From the NCBI GenBank assembly GCA_000403255.2, contig KE159595.1, positions 84,264-146,255 of the forward strand: 61,992 nt of DNA, in the 5' to 3' direction. The position numbers were made by a program, and so were the translations under genes. The notes beneath the pieces were generated by a model. The model made no database searches, had not been told where the DNA came from, and worked only from the letters and a program-made list of their open reading frames with translations. The DNA comes from Lachnospiraceae bacterium 3-1. GTDB taxonomy: Bacteria; Bacillota; Clostridia; Lachnospirales; Lachnospiraceae. Below are positions 8,537 through 18,700 of this stretch, one piece after another (within the stretch, counting starts at the first letter, position 1; each line of letters starts with the position of its first letter).

Positions 8537-10968
8537 ATGATTAATGATTCTATTAACCGATTCCTGGGAGTTTTATGTTATCCTTTTACGTCTATGGAGA
8601 TGTTTAGGGAAGACTTAATCGATCAATATATCGACGCTGTAAGGACGAGGAAGGAAGACAGTGTAAAAAAAATACGAAACCGTTTAAAAAGCCAGCTAAT
8701 CGCTTATATCCGCAAAAACTACACGATTTATTCTTATGACGAGATTTATCTGTACCTGGAAAAATGTTATCTCTATTATGATGATTCAGACTGCTGGGAG
8801 GATGCGCTGCAATTATATCAGCATATTATGGAGCGAATGGCAGCCGCATTGATTTCCCATAGGGATGGGCGGATTGTTTTTAAATACTGGAAGAACAAAA
8901 ATGATGAAGAATTATTTGGGGGATTTGCAAACAGTAATAAGGTAGCTTTGTTTCATAGCCTAAGCTGTCATATTCCCATGGATGTGATTGCCATTGTCTA
9001 TATGATTATCAATCAGCCAGAACTGGATACCAGATGCTTGGATTACTTTTATGGGAATATTGAGGTGGCCGACCAGCAATTATCCAGAGTATTGGAAAAA
9101 GGGGTTGCTGAAAATCATTTACATAAAGGCGTATCCAGAACCTTTTCCAGCATATGGGATTCTTTGATGGAGCCCTTAACTGCAGAAAACAGTAAATTTT
9201 TCTGGAATCGTGAGTTTGTTGACGGCACCAAGGAAGAAAACAAACGGATGGTTTATTATATATTGGGATATGGAATTGTCCGGGCATATCTAACCTTGGA
9301 AAATTCCCTTGACCGGATGAAGGAAAGGCATTCTGAAGGGAATTTTTATGAGGATGAAGTAGAGGAATTGGTATCTAGATTTCAAAATGGACAGAAGTTT
9401 GAGAAATTTTTTAGAGAAAATTTTCAAGATAAGCGTGTAAAAGATATCACGGTATACTATGAAGACCTGTGGAACCGTTTAGAGCGAAGACAGCAGAAGG
9501 TTTTTTCAAGGGAAAAGCTTTGCATATCTATTCTGAATGAAAACCAGGGACTTCACACCACAGATGAAAACGTTTTTTTGTATTATGCATTATACAAGAT
9601 GATAAAAGATGAAATGAGCCAAAGGATGAAACAATGTATGATGCAATATTTACGGGTAAGAAACTATCTGTTTCATGTGAGTGTGCAGCAAAAGACAATA
9701 AAGGGCCTGGATTATTTCCAACAGGCGCATTATAGTGTAAATTCTGCTTTGAATCATGTGAATATAAAAAATTTCTGGGAGGCTGCCATTCGGGAACAAT
9801 TACAAAACCAGGATTTATACAAGCTTGAATTTCGCTCTTCCATGCCGATTAACGAGGCAGAGTGCAAAATGGAGATACGGAATTTTCTGGAGGCTTATCA
9901 AAAAATATTATGGGAAGATTATTGCTATTATGATATTGAGAAAGGGCAGCACATTCCTTATCGGAAAATTCCCTATGTAGGGCTTGTGGTACATTTTCTG
10001 AAAAGGCCAGATACGTCAGTGCCAGAAAAATGTTTTCAAAACGGAAAAGGAGACTGTTCCTATTTTTGTTTTGGTGAACTTCAAGAGGCATATAAAACTC
10101 AGATTGAAAATTTTATTCGTTTGAGAACACAATACAGTGAATTAAGTAGATATCTGGTGGGAATAGATGCTGCAAGCCTGGAAAATTCTACGCCGGTCTG
10201 GGTTTTTGCACCAATTTATGAGGAGGCAAGAGACAGTAGTGTAGATCAGATTGGGAGGAAAAATGAATATGGAGATTATACCCAGAGCCTGGGCTTTACC
10301 TTTCATGCAGGAGAAGATTTCCGTCATATTTTATCTGGGCTCAGAAGAATTGATGAGGCGCAGGAATATTTGAAATTTCATGCTGGAGACCGAATTGGCC
10401 ATGGAATTGCCCTTGGGATTTCAGCCAGAGAATGGAAAAGACAAAATCCAGTGATTATTATTCCACAAATAGAAGCATTGGAGAATTATCTTTGGGCGTA
10501 TGATATGCTAAGTAAAAATTATAGTGATTTTCAGGCCACGATTTTAGCTTATATGGAAAAGCAGATTTATGAATTGTCTGGAAAAATCTATGGAAATAAA
10601 AAAACAGGATAAGTGGCGCCCAGGAAGAAGGGAAAAATGGCGGACAGGAAGGCATTGGGATAGAAATTTTGATTGCAGATTTAGATGTGGTAGAGGCAAA
10701 TCAGCTTTATCAAATGAACCAGATTCATGATACACAGAACGTGATTGTCTGTATCAACTCAGATGACCCAGCAGTTTTTAATACCAATGTGTCAAATGAG
10801 CTGGCATACATTTATTATGGTATGCTGGAACAAAATATCAGCCGGGAGGCGGCGTTGCTTTGGATTGATCGGATCAGAAAAAACGGATTGGACAGTTCCT
10901 TTATCCATCATCGGGAGTCAGATGAGCTGCTGGTGAAAAGACTAGAGGAGCTAATAAAAAGTATGTAG
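8537..10968 (+). pseudogene. rdrB: RADAR adenosine-deaminase-like protein RdrB, split by a -1 shift at A7
   Basis: ATG 8537 follows a GAGGTG site. The first frame (691 residues, to TAA 10610-10612) carries the metal-binding NHLHKG motif (residues about 193-198), FHAGED (about 588-593) and GDRIGHG (about 617-623), all typical of the adenosine deaminase superfamily. The final zinc/catalytic Asp pair, CINSDDPAVF, lies at about 10750-10779 in the -1 frame, which ends at TAG 10966-10968. The frames meet at a run of seven A (10598-10604). After a -1 slip the linker reads NRISGAQEEGKNGGQEGIGI and continues open. Without the second part the enzyme lacks the SDD motif and should be inactive. The shift may be a mutation, a sequencing error at a homopolymer, or slippage. 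Confidence 0.78.
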
Positions 10969-11085
10969 ATATGGCTAGAGGGAAATAAGAATGCTCCGGA
11001 AAAATAATATGCGAAGGTTTGCTCAAGCGAAGGGAGGGTATTTGTGCAAATGGAATCTGTCACTGTGTGACTGCATTCTGGCCAC

Positions 11086-11127
11086 AAACCTCCCAAGTCC
11101 CTCAAGATTGAGGGATTTTGGGAGGTT
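11086..11127. terminator. hairpin between rdrB and the Opu operon
   Basis: AAACCTCCCAA-GTCCCTCA pairs with TGAGGGA-TTTTGGGAGGTTT. The hairpin overlaps the last codons of the minus-strand permease and probably serves both converging transcripts. Confidence 0.7.
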
Positions 11128-11758
11128 TTGGGGATTTGTCTTCTTTGTTTAAAAAGCCAAGCAGCCCGTCAATGAAAATAGCCAATAGCGCGGATAATAA
11201 GCTGCCCCAAAAAATCTTTGCCGAATTCATGGTGCGCAGTCCGTCAAAAAGAATCGTTCCAAGCCCTCCAGCGTTGATTGAGGCTGCAATGGTAGCAATG
11301 GACACGGTAGCGACCATTGCGATGCGGATTCCCGTAAAGAACGTGCACTTGGCAAGGGGCAGTTTGATTTTTATAAGAACCTGCACAGGCGTCATTCCCA
11401 TGCCAATGGCAGCTTCCACAATGCTTTTATCTACTTCATCCAATCCTGCAAGGAAATTCCGCAGCAAAAGATATTGGTTGTAAATCACAAGTACAGTAAT
11501 TGCTGTGGTTTTTCCAAGGCCAGTCAGGGGAATGAGCAGAGCAAACAGAGCAAGACTTGGGATGGAATAAATCATTGAGAATAGTCCAAGGATAAATTGG
11601 GCTATCTGGTTGAAGCAACTGCAGATTAGGGTAAAGCCTGCAGCAATTACAAGGGAAATAGCCAGCGTAACCAGTACAATCTGTAAATGTTCTAAGGTTG
11701 CTTTTCCTAAATCATCATAGTGTGTTATAAGATAATCAATCATTTGAATTTCTCCCAA
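11102..11758 (-). CDS. glycine betaine/choline ABC transporter permease
   Basis: An integral membrane protein of 218 residues with five to six hydrophobic segments and the permease-ATPase coupling loop (EAAIGMGMTPVQVLIKIKLP), which is the EAA motif of binding-protein-dependent permeases. The GGLGTILFDGL segment is typical of the ProW/OpuCB/OpuBB family. It is the last gene of a four-gene operon and overlaps the end of the ATPase gene by 19 bp. Such permeases move osmoprotectants (glycine betaine, choline, carnitine) into the cell, using ATP hydrolysed by the adjacent ATPase. No damage is visible. Confidence 0.9.
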   Translation of the reverse strand: MGEIQMIDYLITHYDDLGKATLEHLQIVLVTLAISLVIAAGFTLICSCFNQIAQFILGLFSMIYSIPSLALFALLIPLTGLGKTTAITVLVIYNQYLLLRNFLAGLDEVDKSIVEAAIGMGMTPVQVLIKIKLPLAKCTFFTGIRIAMVATVSIATIAASINAGGLGTILFDGLRTMNSAKIFWGSLLSALLAIFIDGLLGFLNKEDKSPKPPKIPQS

Positions 11759-12507
11759 AATTCTTCTTTTGCCTTTGCAGAGTTCACAAGAGAGGTTACA
11801 AATCCATCGGCTGGATGGGAAACAATATGCTCTGGGGTGTCAAATTGCAGGATGTTTCCGTCATTCATAATGATAACCCGGGTTCCCATTTTCAATGCCT
11901 CTTCTATGTCATGGGTTACAAACAAAAATGTTTTTTTCATGTTCTGATGCAACGTGAGGAGTTCATCCTGGAGCCGGAGGCGCGTGATGGAATCAATGGC
12001 GCCGAAAGGCTCGTCCATCAACATGATTTTGGGGTCTGCTGCTAAGGCACGGGCAAGGCCAACCCGTTGCTGTTGTCCGCCGGAAAGCTGGGCTGGGTAT
12101 CTGTCTTTAAATTCCTTGGGCTCTAATCCAATTAGTGTGAGAAGCTCTTCTACCCGGGCATTTGTCTTTTCTTTTTCCCATTTTAAGAGATTTGGAACCA
12201 TAGCGATATTGCCGCCAACTGTAATGTGTGGAAACAAGCCGATTTGCTGAATGACATAGCCAATTCGCCGCCTTACCTTTACTACATCCACAGCGCTGAT
12301 GTCTTCTCCAAACAGGAGGATTTTTCCATTGTCCGGTTCATATAAGCGGTTGACCATTTTTAACAGCGTCGTTTTCCCACAGCCAGAGGAACCGAGAATT
12401 GTGATAAATTCTCCCTCTTCTATGGTAAAGCTTATATGGTTTACAGCATTTTGGGAAGAACCACGAAATGATTTTGTCACATTTTGAAATTCAATTGCGC
12501 GTGCCAT
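11740..12507 (-). CDS. opuCA: glycine betaine/choline ABC transporter ATP-binding protein
   Basis: I chose ATG 12507 ([14 protein letters not shown]) because it follows AGGAGG (12515-12520); a longer frame from 12555 lacks such a site. The 255-residue protein has Walker A (GSSGCGKTT), Q-loop ([11 protein letters not shown]), the signature LSGGQQQR, Walker B ([10 protein letters not shown]) and the switch histidine (FVTHD). Sequence style matches ProV/OpuCA/OpuBA. Members of the OpuCA group usually end in CBS domains that sense ionic strength; this protein ends about 15 residues after [11 protein letters not shown], so the CBS pair is absent and osmotic gating must come from elsewhere. Confidence 0.92.
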   Translation of the reverse strand: MARAIEFQNVTKSFRGSSQNAVNHISFTIEEGEFITILGSSGCGKTTLLKMVNRLYEPDNGKILLFGEDISAVDVVKVRRRIGYVIQQIGLFPHITVGGNIAMVPNLLKWEKEKTNARVEELLTLIGLEPKEFKDRYPAQLSGGQQQRVGLARALAADPKIMLMDEPFGAIDSITRLRLQDELLTLHQNMKKTFLFVTHDIEEALKMGTRVIIMNDGNILQFDTPEHIVSHPADGFVTSLVNSAKAKEEFWEKFK

Positions 12508-12572
12508 TTGAAAACCTCCTGTTGGTGATTTGCAAGGATCGATTGGTCCATACATTTTTGCGTGGGCTGTCG

Positions 12573-13475
12573 CTATTCACGGATGGAATCATAAAATTCT
12601 TTTGCCACATCATCATATTCTTCCTTGTCAATGTCTACCTTTGCATTCAGTGTAATCATGGTTTTTGTATCAAGCTTTGCACTGACTTTATTTAAAATAT
12701 CTGCAATTTCAGGATTTTCCTTTAAGGTATCATTTCTAACAACAGGAGCCATATAATAGGGAGGCCAGAAATGTTTGTCATCTTCTAAAAAGGTGAATGC
12801 ATCCGTATTTACAAGGGGCGCATCCGTAGAATAGGCTGGACAGACATCAGCTTCCCCAGATTCAAGTATTTGATATTTTAATCCGCTGTCATACAGGTTG
12901 ATGGAAGCAAAATTGAATTCGCCATAAACCTTGGACAGACCAGGCAGGCCATCCTCCCGCTGTTCAAATTCCCCCTGGGAGCAGAAGTGGATTTTATCAG
13001 CATTTGCCTGCAAATCTGACATGGTGTAAATATTGTACTGCTGGGCGGTTTCTGTGCGGATGGCCAGGCCGTTCCGGTCGTTGACCTGGGTGGAGTCAAG
13101 CCAGGTTAAGTCAAATTGTTTTTCATATTCTTCCTTTACGGTACGGTATACAGAATCTGGGTCGCTGTCCATCTCCAACTGCAAAATAGAAAGCAGAGCA
13201 GTTCCAGTGTATTCAGGATAAAGGTCAAAATCATCCTCAGTAATGGCAGTGTGTACCAGGGAGCCTGCAACATTCATGCTGCGTTCCACTTTGTAGCCAG
13301 CGTCTTCTAAGGCCAGAGCATAGATTTCACTTACAATCAAGCCTTCAGTAAAATCCTTGGAACCCACACGAATGGTATTTTTACCGGAAGTTCCGCAGCC
13401 AGAAAGGGCAAAGGAAAAGCTGGATATTAATAGTGCAGTAATAAGTAGGGGAATTAATTTTTTTGTTTTTCTCAT
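12573..13475 (-). CDS. opuCC: osmoprotectant-binding lipoprotein of the Opu system
   Basis: A protein of 300 residues with a lipoprotein signal (KLIPLLITALLISSFSFALS then GC, lipobox LSGC) and then TIRVGSKDFTEGLIVSEIYA, the start of the OpuAC/OsmF-type substrate-binding domain. It also holds DLYPEYTGTALL and VNDRNGLAIR, which in this family shape the pocket for quaternary amines such as glycine betaine, choline or carnitine. It would sit on the outer face of the membrane and deliver substrate to the two permeases. It lies between a permease gene (11 bp upstream) and the ATPase gene. Confidence 0.92.
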   Translation of the reverse strand: MRKTKKLIPLLITALLISSFSFALSGCGTSGKNTIRVGSKDFTEGLIVSEIYALALEDAGYKVERSMNVAGSLVHTAITEDDFDLYPEYTGTALLSILQLEMDSDPDSVYRTVKEEYEKQFDLTWLDSTQVNDRNGLAIRTETAQQYNIYTMSDLQANADKIHFCSQGEFEQREDGLPGLSKVYGEFNFASINLYDSGLKYQILESGEADVCPAYSTDAPLVNTDAFTFLEDDKHFWPPYYMAPVVRNDTLKENPEIADILNKVSAKLDTKTMITLNAKVDIDKEEYDDVAKEFYDSIRE

Positions 13476-13486
13476 GTTATCTCTCC

Positions 13487-14125
13487 TTACATTCTTTTGT
13501 ATTTTAATAATATTTTTTCCAATAGATAGAAGAAAAATCCGGTGGATAGTGACAAAAAGGCAACGGAAATGCCGCCGATTAGTAATAAATCTGTCCGAAA
13601 CAGTCCGATACCAGTGAAAATAAGGTCACCGAACCCTCCTGCGCCAATTTTTGATGCTAATGCGGCGCTGGCTATGATTTCCACAGCGGCAGTTTTTATG
13701 CCAGTAAGGGTTAAGGGCAGTGCAAGGGGAAAACGGATGTTTTTCCATACCTGGCCAGAGGTCATACCTAAGCTATCTGCTGTTTCCAGCAGAAAGGCCG
13801 GAACTTCTTTTAACCCTGCCACTGTGTTTTCCAGAATAGGTGGAATTGCCAAAAGTGTTAGCGCTACGGAAGCTGGTGCAGCTCCAGTGCCCAGAATTGG
13901 AAGCATCAGAAGAAGGATGGCAAGGCTTGGAACAATTCGTAAGACTCGAAATAGCGTAGAAACAGGTTTTTGCAGATGACGGAAACGAACACATAACAAA
14001 CCGGCAGGTACACCAATCAACACTGCCATCAGCAAAGCCCATAGGCTAATTCTGATATGATCCGTAAGCATTTGTAGATAACGGTTGCTATTGGTTTGAA
14101 AATAATTAATGATTTGATGATACAT
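13487..14125 (-). CDS. glycine betaine/choline ABC transporter permease (first gene of the operon)
   Basis: ATG 14125 (MYHQIINYFQTNSNRYLQML) follows AGGAGGT and gives 212 residues; the frame can be extended to 14239 but without a ribosome-binding site. The protein has the ProW/OpuCB-type pattern DHIRISLWALLMAVLIGVPA, the coupling loop TADSLGMTSGQVWKNIRFPL and a later ASKIGAGGFGDLIFTGI. It forms with the other permease of the operon the membrane channel for osmoprotectant uptake. It is the first gene after the promoter. Confidence 0.9.
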   Translation of the reverse strand: MYHQIINYFQTNSNRYLQMLTDHIRISLWALLMAVLIGVPAGLLCVRFRHLQKPVSTLFRVLRIVPSLAILLLMLPILGTGAAPASVALTLLAIPPILENTVAGLKEVPAFLLETADSLGMTSGQVWKNIRFPLALPLTLTGIKTAAVEIIASAALASKIGAGGFGDLIFTGIGLFRTDLLLIGGISVAFLSLSTGFFFYLLEKILLKYKRM

Positions 14126-14156
14126 TTCACGTATACCTCCTGGCTGGGATGTACTT

Positions 14157-14198
14157 ATTATAGCTTTCACATTACGATATGTACAGAGGGCTTGTACA
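14157..14198 (-). promoter_or_regulatory. promoter and candidate operator of the Opu operon
   Basis: On the minus strand a perfect TATAAT (14157-14162) lies 17 bp from TGTACA (14180-14185), which takes the -35 place. A second TGTACA stands at 14193-14198, giving TGTACA-N7-TGTACA. Each box is a palindrome, so the pair could be a repressor site that covers the -35 region. Confidence 0.4.
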
Positions 14199-14216
14199 TT
14201 TTTTTGCATGAAATGA

Positions 14217-14246
14217 TTGCATAATCCTATATAAACCATGTATAAT
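14217..14246 (+). promoter_or_regulatory. promoter of the PurF-like/kinase operon
   Basis: TTGCAT (14217-14222), 18-bp spacer, TATAAT (14241-14246), about 85 bases before the PurF-like start. It is back to back with the Opu promoter. Confidence 0.55.
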
Positions 14247-14330
14247 AGGGGCTGGAATAAAAATTAATTATTTTATGAATGCTTATTATGAAAATTTACT
14301 GGAAAGACAGAAAGGAAAGAGGAAAGAAAC

Positions 14331-15737
14331 ATGGGCGGTTTTTTTGGTGTGGCGTCACAACAGGATTGTGTATTTGACTTATTTTTTGGAATTGACTACC
14401 ATTCCCATTTGGGAACAAGACGCGGTGGAATGGCGGTATACGGAGAAAAAGGATTTAATCGGGCAATCCATAATATTGAAAATGCTCCGTTTCGAACTAA
14501 ATTTGATAAAGATGTCAGTGAAATGAAAGGATGGTTTGGGATCGGATGTATCTCCGATTACGAGCCGCAGCCCTTGATGATACGGTCTCATCATGGGACT
14601 TATGCAATTACGACAGTGGGAAAGCTAAATAACAGTGAACAGTTGCTGCAGAAGCTGTTTGATCAAGGCCATTCTCATTTTATGGAACAAAGCGGCGGGG
14701 AAATCAACGCTACAGAGTTAGTAGCGGCCCTTATTAATCAGAAGGAAAATCTGATTGAGGGCATCCGTTATGCCTTGGATTCAGTAGATGGTTCCCTTTC
14801 GCTGATATTGATGAATAAGGCAGGGCTTTATGCCGCAAGGGATAAGTATGGAAGAACCCCAGTGGTGATTGGAAAGAAAGGGGACGCATTTTGTGTTTCT
14901 GTGGAGAATTTTGCTTTCCATAATCTAGGTTATTCGGATTATAAAGAGTTAGGGCCAGGAGAAATCGTTGCAGTAACAGACCGTGAGTGTCTTACATTGT
15001 CCAAGCCTGGGAAGGAAATGAAAATCTGTACTTTCTTATGGGTGTATTATGGATATCCAGCCAGCTCCTATGAAGGAATGAATGTGGAGCAGATGCGTTA
15101 CCGTTGTGGAGAAAAGATGGCTCAGCGAGATGATGTGAAAACAGATATTGTCGCTGGCGTTCCAGATTCTGGTGTTCCCCATGCCATTGGATATGCCAAT
15201 GAGTCTGGTACTCCATTTACCAGGCCCTTTATCAAATATACACCTACCTGGCCAAGATCCTTTATGCCTACCATACAAAGCAAGCGGGATTTGATTGCGA
15301 AAATGAAGCTTTTGGCAGTAAAGGATTTGATTCAGGACAAGCGAATGATTCTGATTGACGATTCTATTGTAAGAGGAACCCAGCTTCGTGAGACAGTGGA
15401 ATTCTTATACCAGAGCGGAGCCACGGAGGTACATGTTCGTCCGGCTTGTCCACCGATTTTATATGGTTGTAAATATTTGAATTTTTCTCGCTCCACTTCA
15501 GATATGGATTTATTTTCTCGTCGTGTGATTGACAAGCTGGAGAATGGAAATGTAACCAAAGAAGTGTTGGAAGAATATGCTGATCCAGAATCAGAAAGAT
15601 ATGAAAAAATGGTAGAGGAAATGCGCAAGGAGCAGAAGTTTACGTCCCTGAGATTTAATCGGCTGGATGATATGTTAGAAGCTACTGGTTTGGATAAATG
15701 TAAGCTTTGCACCTATTGCTGGAACGGAAAGGAGTAA
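14331..15737 (+). CDS. amidophosphoribosyltransferase-like protein without the N-terminal cysteine
   Basis: A protein of 468 residues with the two-domain plan of PurF: an N-terminal Ntn-hydrolase domain (MGGFFGVASQQDCVFD, HLGTRRGGMAVYG, DYEPQPLMIRSHHGTYAITT) and a C-terminal phosphoribosyltransferase domain with the PRPP loop MILIDDSIVRGTQLRETVEF. In PurF the residue after Met1 is the glutaminase nucleophile Cys (MCG...). Here it is Gly (MGG), so glutamine hydrolysis by the usual route is not possible. It ends with a cysteine cluster (CKLCTYC). It may be an ammonia-dependent or regulatory paralogue. It lies 5 bp before a hybrid sensor kinase, an odd partner for a purine enzyme. The family call is firm; the role is open. 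Confidence 0.85.
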   Translation: MGGFFGVASQQDCVFDLFFGIDYHSHLGTRRGGMAVYGEKGFNRAIHNIENAPFRTKFDKDVSEMKGWFGIGCISDYEPQPLMIRSHHGTYAITTVGKLNNSEQLLQKLFDQGHSHFMEQSGGEINATELVAALINQKENLIEGIRYALDSVDGSLSLILMNKAGLYAARDKYGRTPVVIGKKGDAFCVSVENFAFHNLGYSDYKELGPGEIVAVTDRECLTLSKPGKEMKICTFLWVYYGYPASSYEGMNVEQMRYRCGEKMAQRDDVKTDIVAGVPDSGVPHAIGYANESGTPFTRPFIKYTPTWPRSFMPTIQSKRDLIAKMKLLAVKDLIQDKRMILIDDSIVRGTQLRETVEFLYQSGATEVHVRPACPPILYGCKYLNFSRSTSDMDLFSRRVIDKLENGNVTKEVLEEYADPESERYEKMVEEMRKEQKFTSLRFNRLDDMLEATGLDKCKLCTYCWNGKE

Positions 15738-15742
15738 ACAAT

Positions 15743-18700
15743 ATGTATCATTGCCAGTTGCAGTTTTATTTCTTGGGACAATCATGCAGAATGTTTGAAA
15801 TTATCAAGGAAATGTCTCCTTTGGAGCATTTTGCTCATGAGTATATGGAAAGTGAAAAGCTACAGGAAACCTTGGCGGCGAAAGCGGATGTAATTCTGGC
15901 TGATTTTAAGAACCAGAATGCCAAGGAGACCTTACAGTCTTTGTGCCTGGCAAAGAAAAAAGAGGCCGAGTTGATTGTGCTTATTACACAGGAGCAACGG
16001 GATCTTTTTCGAAATGATTTTGAGGATGTGAAGGATGTATGGATTTGTCCTATGTCAGAGGAGGAAGTCAGGTTCCGTTTTCTGCGTTGGCAGCAGGGAT
16101 ATAAAATGAGCAAGGATTTTTGGCAGACAAAGCATTATTTTGAAACAACTATTAATGGTGTGCCTAACTTAGTCTGGTATAAAGATAAGAATGGAATTCA
16201 TAAGAAGGTCAACAATAGTTTTTGCCGGACAGTGAATAAGACCAGACAGCAGGTGGAGGGGAGAGGACATGCCTATATTTGGGATGTGGAGCATGACGAT
16301 CCTGCCTGTATAGAATCCGAGCGGGAAGTAATGGAAACAGGGAAAACCTGTGTGTCAGAGGAAATCATTCAGACTGGAACAGGAGAACGAATTCTTATGA
16401 CCTATAAATCTCCCTTGTATGATTTGAACGGCAGCGTAATGGGAACGGCGGGCGTGGCCATTGACGTGACCCAGGAGCGGGAGTACGAGCAGGAAATCAT
16501 GCGCAAGAATCAGACATTGGAAAAGATCTTTACTACCATTGATTGCGGCGTCATACGCCATAGTATAGATGGAACGAGCGTGTTTAGTATTAACCAAGCT
16601 GCTTTGAATATTTTGGGATACGAATCCAAGGAAGAAATGGTAGAGGATGGGTTCGTTATGGTTGCAAAGACCGTTGTAGAGGAGGATAAGCCTAAGCTGC
16701 AAAGGTGTATGGAAAGCCTGGAAAAGGAAGGAGATATTGTTAGTACAGAATATCGTGTACAACATAAAGATGGGAAAATTCTGCATATCATGGGAAATGC
16801 CAAGCTTCTGAAAGAGGATGGGCAGCTCTTCTATCAGCGGTTTCTGTTGGACTGCACTGCTCAGAAGCTGGAGGAAAAAGAGAATGAAAGGCGGCATACA
16901 GAGCTGGTACAGGCATTGGGTATTGATTACAGCCTGATCTGTTATCTGGATTTAGATGAGAATACAGGCATTCCGCTGCGTAATAACAAAGAAGGCGGAC
17001 AGGTCTTTCTACCTGTTGCAGATGGGAAATTTCTCTATGATAAAAGTATAGGGCGTTACATTCAGGAGCATGTACATGAGGAAGACAGGGAAATGCTGAC
17101 GGAGTTTTCTTCTGGAGAAAACCTGAAAAGGGAGATGGCAGAACGGAAGGTGTCCTATAAGAATTATCGAATTCTTTTAGAAGGAGACATGAAATATTTT
17201 CAGTTAAAGGTAGTGCGTATCGGAGACTGGAAGAAACAGCACTGTGTTGTTCTTGGATTTCGAAGTGTGGATGAAGAAACCAGAAGGGAAATGGAGAAAA
17301 CGGATCTGCTGCGAAATGCTCTGATGCAGGCAAATCAGGCGAATAAGGCGAAAAGTACCTTTTTGTCAAATATGTCCCATGATATCCGTACGCCTATGAA
17401 TGCCATTGTAGGCTTTACAACGCTTGCCATTACGCATATTGATTATAGAGATCAGGTGGAACAATATCTGAAAAAAATTATGACATCAGGAAATCATTTG
17501 CTGAGTTTGATTAATGATGTTTTGGATATGAGCCGGATTGAAAGCGGAAAGATACATTTGGATGAAAACCCATGCCGTCTGCCAGATATTTTACATGGAC
17601 TGCGCAATATTTTACAAGCAGATATCCACGCAAAACAGCTCGAATTGTACATAGATGCAGTAGATATCATGGATGAGGAAATTTACTGTGATAAATTGAG
17701 GCTGAACCAGGTGCTTTTGAATTTGTTAAGTAATTCGGTGAAATATACAGGCCCAGGGGGAATTGTGAGTATACGGGTCACGGAAAAACCTGGGGCGCCA
17801 AATGGCTATGCCAATTATGAGTTCAATATCAAGGATACTGGAATTGGTATGAGTGAAGAGTTTGTATCTCGCATTTTTGAACCTTTTGAACGGGAGAAGA
17901 GCAGCACCAACAGTGGGATTCAAGGGACAGGGCTTGGGATGGCCATTACCAAAAACATTGTAGATATGATGAATGGAACCATTGATGTAAAAAGTGAACA
18001 AGGGGTCGGTACAGAAATTTCCCTTTGTTTTACCTTCCGTGTGTATGTTGGAATGAAGGAGCCCCAGGATATTCCCCAGTTGAAAAACTGCAGGGCATTA
18101 GTGGTTGATGATGATTTTAACACCTGTGACAGCGTTACTTATATGTTGGGACAGATTGGATTGCGTGCAGAGTGGACACTTTCAGGAAAAGAGGCGTTAC
18201 TGCGTACTCACCAGGCAGTGATGCGTAACGACATTTATACGGTGTATGTGATTGACTGGATGCTGCCAGATATGAATGGTATTGAGGTTACTCGTAAAAT
18301 TCGTAAAGAAATGGGAGAAGATGTGCCCATTATCCTTTTGACGGCGTATGATTGGCTGGATATTGAAGAGGAAGCCAAGGAAGCAGGAATTACTGCATTT
18401 TGCAGCAAGCCGCTATTTTTATCAGAGCTTCGCAGATGTTTGCATTCGATTGTGGGAGAAGAGGAAGAGCAGCAGAAGCATGAGGAAGAAGATTCCGAGA
18501 AGAATTATACCGGCTGCATTCTGCTGGCAGAAGACAATGAGCTGAACCAGGAGATCGCCAGGGTTATCTTGGGGGACGCGGGATTTACAGTGGAAGTTGC
18601 TGCAAATGGAAGGATTGCAGTAGATATGCTCAAGCAGTCTGAGCCAGGCTATTACCAACTGATACTCATGGATGTCCGTATGCCGGAGATGACTGGCTAT

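Noticed and set aside
11118-11483. Plus-strand frames across the Opu operon
   Set aside because: Shadows of the minus-strand permease and ATPase genes, with no initiation signals.
14275-14526. 83-codon plus-strand frame before the PurF-like gene
   Set aside because: It overlaps the start of the PurF-like gene in another frame and has no good ribosome-binding site.
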